From the NCBI GenBank assembly GCA_007120555.1, contig SKNL01000035.1, positions 1-6,828 on the forward strand: a DNA stretch of 6,828 bases, in the 5' to 3' direction. The translations under genes were made by a program, and so were the position numbers. The stretch's first letter is position 1. Each line of letters opens with the position of its first letter. Source of the stretch: Balneolales bacterium (lineage in GTDB: Bacteria; Bacteroidota; Rhodothermia; Balneolales; Natronogracilivirgulaceae). The notes below the pieces were generated by a model that was not told where the DNA came from, did not search any database, and saw nothing but the letters and a program-made list of their open reading frames with translations. Of this stretch, positions 6,372 through 6,828 are shown in pieces.

Positions 6372-6411
6372 TGTTACCCGCGTATTACCTGAATGTTACC
6401 GAACTGTTACC
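6372..6411 (+). promoter_or_regulatory. Pho-box-like operator: four 7-base units at 11-base spacing
   Basis: Units TGTTACC (6372-6378), TATTACC (6383-6389), TGTTACC (6394-6400) and TGTTACC (6405-6411) start exactly 11 bases apart with 4-base spacers. This is the geometry of PhoB boxes (7-base repeats, about 4-base spacers, E. coli CTGTCAT type) and of PhoP boxes in Bacillus (four TTAACA-like repeats). Its position between pstS and a Na/Pi cotransporter supports a phosphate-starvation operator. On the plus strand the unit resembles the E. coli motif (TGTTAC against TGTCAT), pointing toward the cotransporter, yet the array lies nearer pstS, just upstream of a -10-like sequence. The binding protein is inferred and is not encoded here. 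Confidence 0.7.
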
Positions 6412-6443
6412 ATTTTTTTGGCCCAGACCGTATCTGGCGGGGG

Positions 6444-6467
6444 ATTACGGGAGATTGCCGCCGTAAT
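6444..6467. repeat. Short inverted repeat between the two operator-like sites
   Basis: ATTACGG (6444-6450) and CCGTAAT (6461-6467) are perfect reverse complements around a 10-base interior. The arms share ATTAC with the direct-repeat units nearby, so they may be degenerate copies of the same half-site placed head to head. It could equally form a small hairpin in a long leader. Confidence 0.35.
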
Positions 6468-6475
6468 GAGAGCCG

Positions 6476-6493
6476 GTTAACAATATGGTAATG
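6476..6493 (-). promoter_or_regulatory. Second, two-unit Pho-box-like site in opposite orientation
   Basis: On the minus strand CATTACC (6493-6487), a 4-base spacer ATAT and TGTTAAC (6482-6476) repeat the unit and the 11-base period of the larger array, but read toward pstS. Two units are what one response-regulator dimer would cover. It is less conserved than the four-unit array, so support is moderate. Confidence 0.4.
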
Positions 6494-6532
6494 AACTCTT
6501 TACAGGGTTGCCCCCCCCTGTCTCATATCAAA

Positions 6533-6564
6533 TTGGATGTTGCGCGCAGGGCTCCGTATCTTTA
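6533..6564 (+). promoter_or_regulatory. Candidate promoter of the Na/Pi cotransporter gene
   Basis: TATCTTTA (6557-6564) matches the Bacteroidota-type TAnnTTTG element at all but one fixed position, and TTG at 6533-6535 lies 21 bases upstream of it, within the usual range for the -33 element. A start near 6570 would give a leader of about 50 bases. The two-unit operator-like site lies about 40 bases upstream. This is resemblance only. Confidence 0.33.
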
Positions 6565-6622
6565 CAAGCGATTTTCGGGGAGATCCTGAAATCTGATGGA
6601 TGGCACCGGTTAGGGATTCTAT

Positions 6623-6828
6623 ATGACCTATACATTATTTGATTTTCTTCAGCTGATCGGATCTCTGGGTATCTTCATCTACGGGATGAAGATTTTCAGT
6701 GAGGGCTTGCAGAAAATTGCCGGCAACAAGTTGCGCAAGATCCTGAAGGGCATGACCACCAACCGTGCCACCGGCATTGCAACGGGATTTGCCGCCACGA
6801 CCATTACACAGTCTTCCACCACGACCAC
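6623..6828 (+). CDS. Na+/phosphate cotransporter family protein, N-terminal fragment (cut by window edge)
   Basis: The first 68 codons of a membrane carrier of the Na/Pi-cotransporter family (PF02690 type; eukaryotic NaPi-II, bacterial NptA and YjbB relatives). A first membrane segment at about 8-25 (LQLIGSLGIFIYGMKIFSEG) carries the family pattern G-x-F-x-x-G-M, followed by GLQKIAGNKLRKIL at 27-40 and the start of the core repeat with the diagnostic QSSTTT at 63-68. Such proteins move phosphate with Na+; some bacterial members instead export it, and many carry a C-terminal PhoU-like domain, which cannot be checked here. ATG 6623 is the first start after an in-frame TAG at 6611-6613, with a weak AGGGA six bases before it. 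Its divergent placement beside pst supports a phosphate role. Confidence 0.9.
   Translation, partial: MTYTLFDFLQLIGSLGIFIYGMKIFSEGLQKIAGNKLRKILKGMTTNRATGIATGFAATTITQSSTTT

Larger units (their letters stand above)
6288..6622. promoter_or_regulatory. Divergent control region between pstS and the Na/Pi cotransporter
   Basis: These 335 bases contain no convincing reading frame and separate two phosphate transport genes transcribed in opposite directions. The region holds a four-unit direct-repeat array, a two-unit site in the opposite orientation, several inverted repeats, candidate promoters for both directions and an eight-C run (6511-6518). A phosphate-responsive response regulator is the expected controller. 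Confidence 0.8.

Overview
This window carries a complete phosphate-specific transport operon, pstS-pstC-pstA-pstB-phoU, all on the minus strand. It is followed in the same direction by a stand-alone protein with a type I restriction HsdR-N-like nuclease domain, then by the first 58 codons of a Xaa-Pro aminopeptidase (pepP type). On the other side, a Na+/phosphate cotransporter family gene starts on the plus strand at 6623 and runs off the window. Two phosphate uptake systems of different mechanism, an ATP-driven ABC importer and a probable ion-coupled carrier, are therefore transcribed divergently from one 335-base control region.

Layout from left to right: partial pepP (1-174, minus); HsdR-N-like gene (237-1307, minus); a short spacer with a 17-base tandem repeat (1339-1389); phoU (1422-2087, minus); pstB (2218-3129, minus); pstA (3150-4007, minus); a 97-base spacer with a perfect 9-base inverted repeat; pstC (4105-5118, minus); pstS (5133-6287, minus); the divergent control region (6288-6622); the Na/Pi cotransporter start (6623 to the end, plus).

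How the genes work together: PstS is a membrane-anchored lipoprotein that would capture phosphate outside the inner membrane, PstC and PstA form the channel, PstB hydrolyses ATP, and PhoU is expected to link transport state to a PhoR/PhoB-type two-component system. No such two-component pair lies in the window. The clearest regulatory signal is four copies of a 7-base unit (TGTTACC, one with a single change) at exact 11-base spacing at 6372-6411. That is the geometry of PhoB/PhoP operators. A second, two-unit site in the opposite orientation lies at 6476-6493.

Organism: a moderately GC-rich bacterium with a lipoprotein PstS, mostly weak Shine-Dalgarno sites, promoter-like sequences resembling the TAnnTTTG type, and a stand-alone HsdR-N protein. 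This loosely suggests the Bacteroidota/Balneolota/Rhodothermota group, an inference of low confidence that no marker gene here confirms. No RNA genes, insertion sequences or CRISPR arrays were seen. The core system is well known; the less usual points are the operator array, a Glu in place of the phosphate-binding Asp in PstS, the PstB N-terminal extension, and the HsdR-N protein with a long unrecognised C-terminal part.
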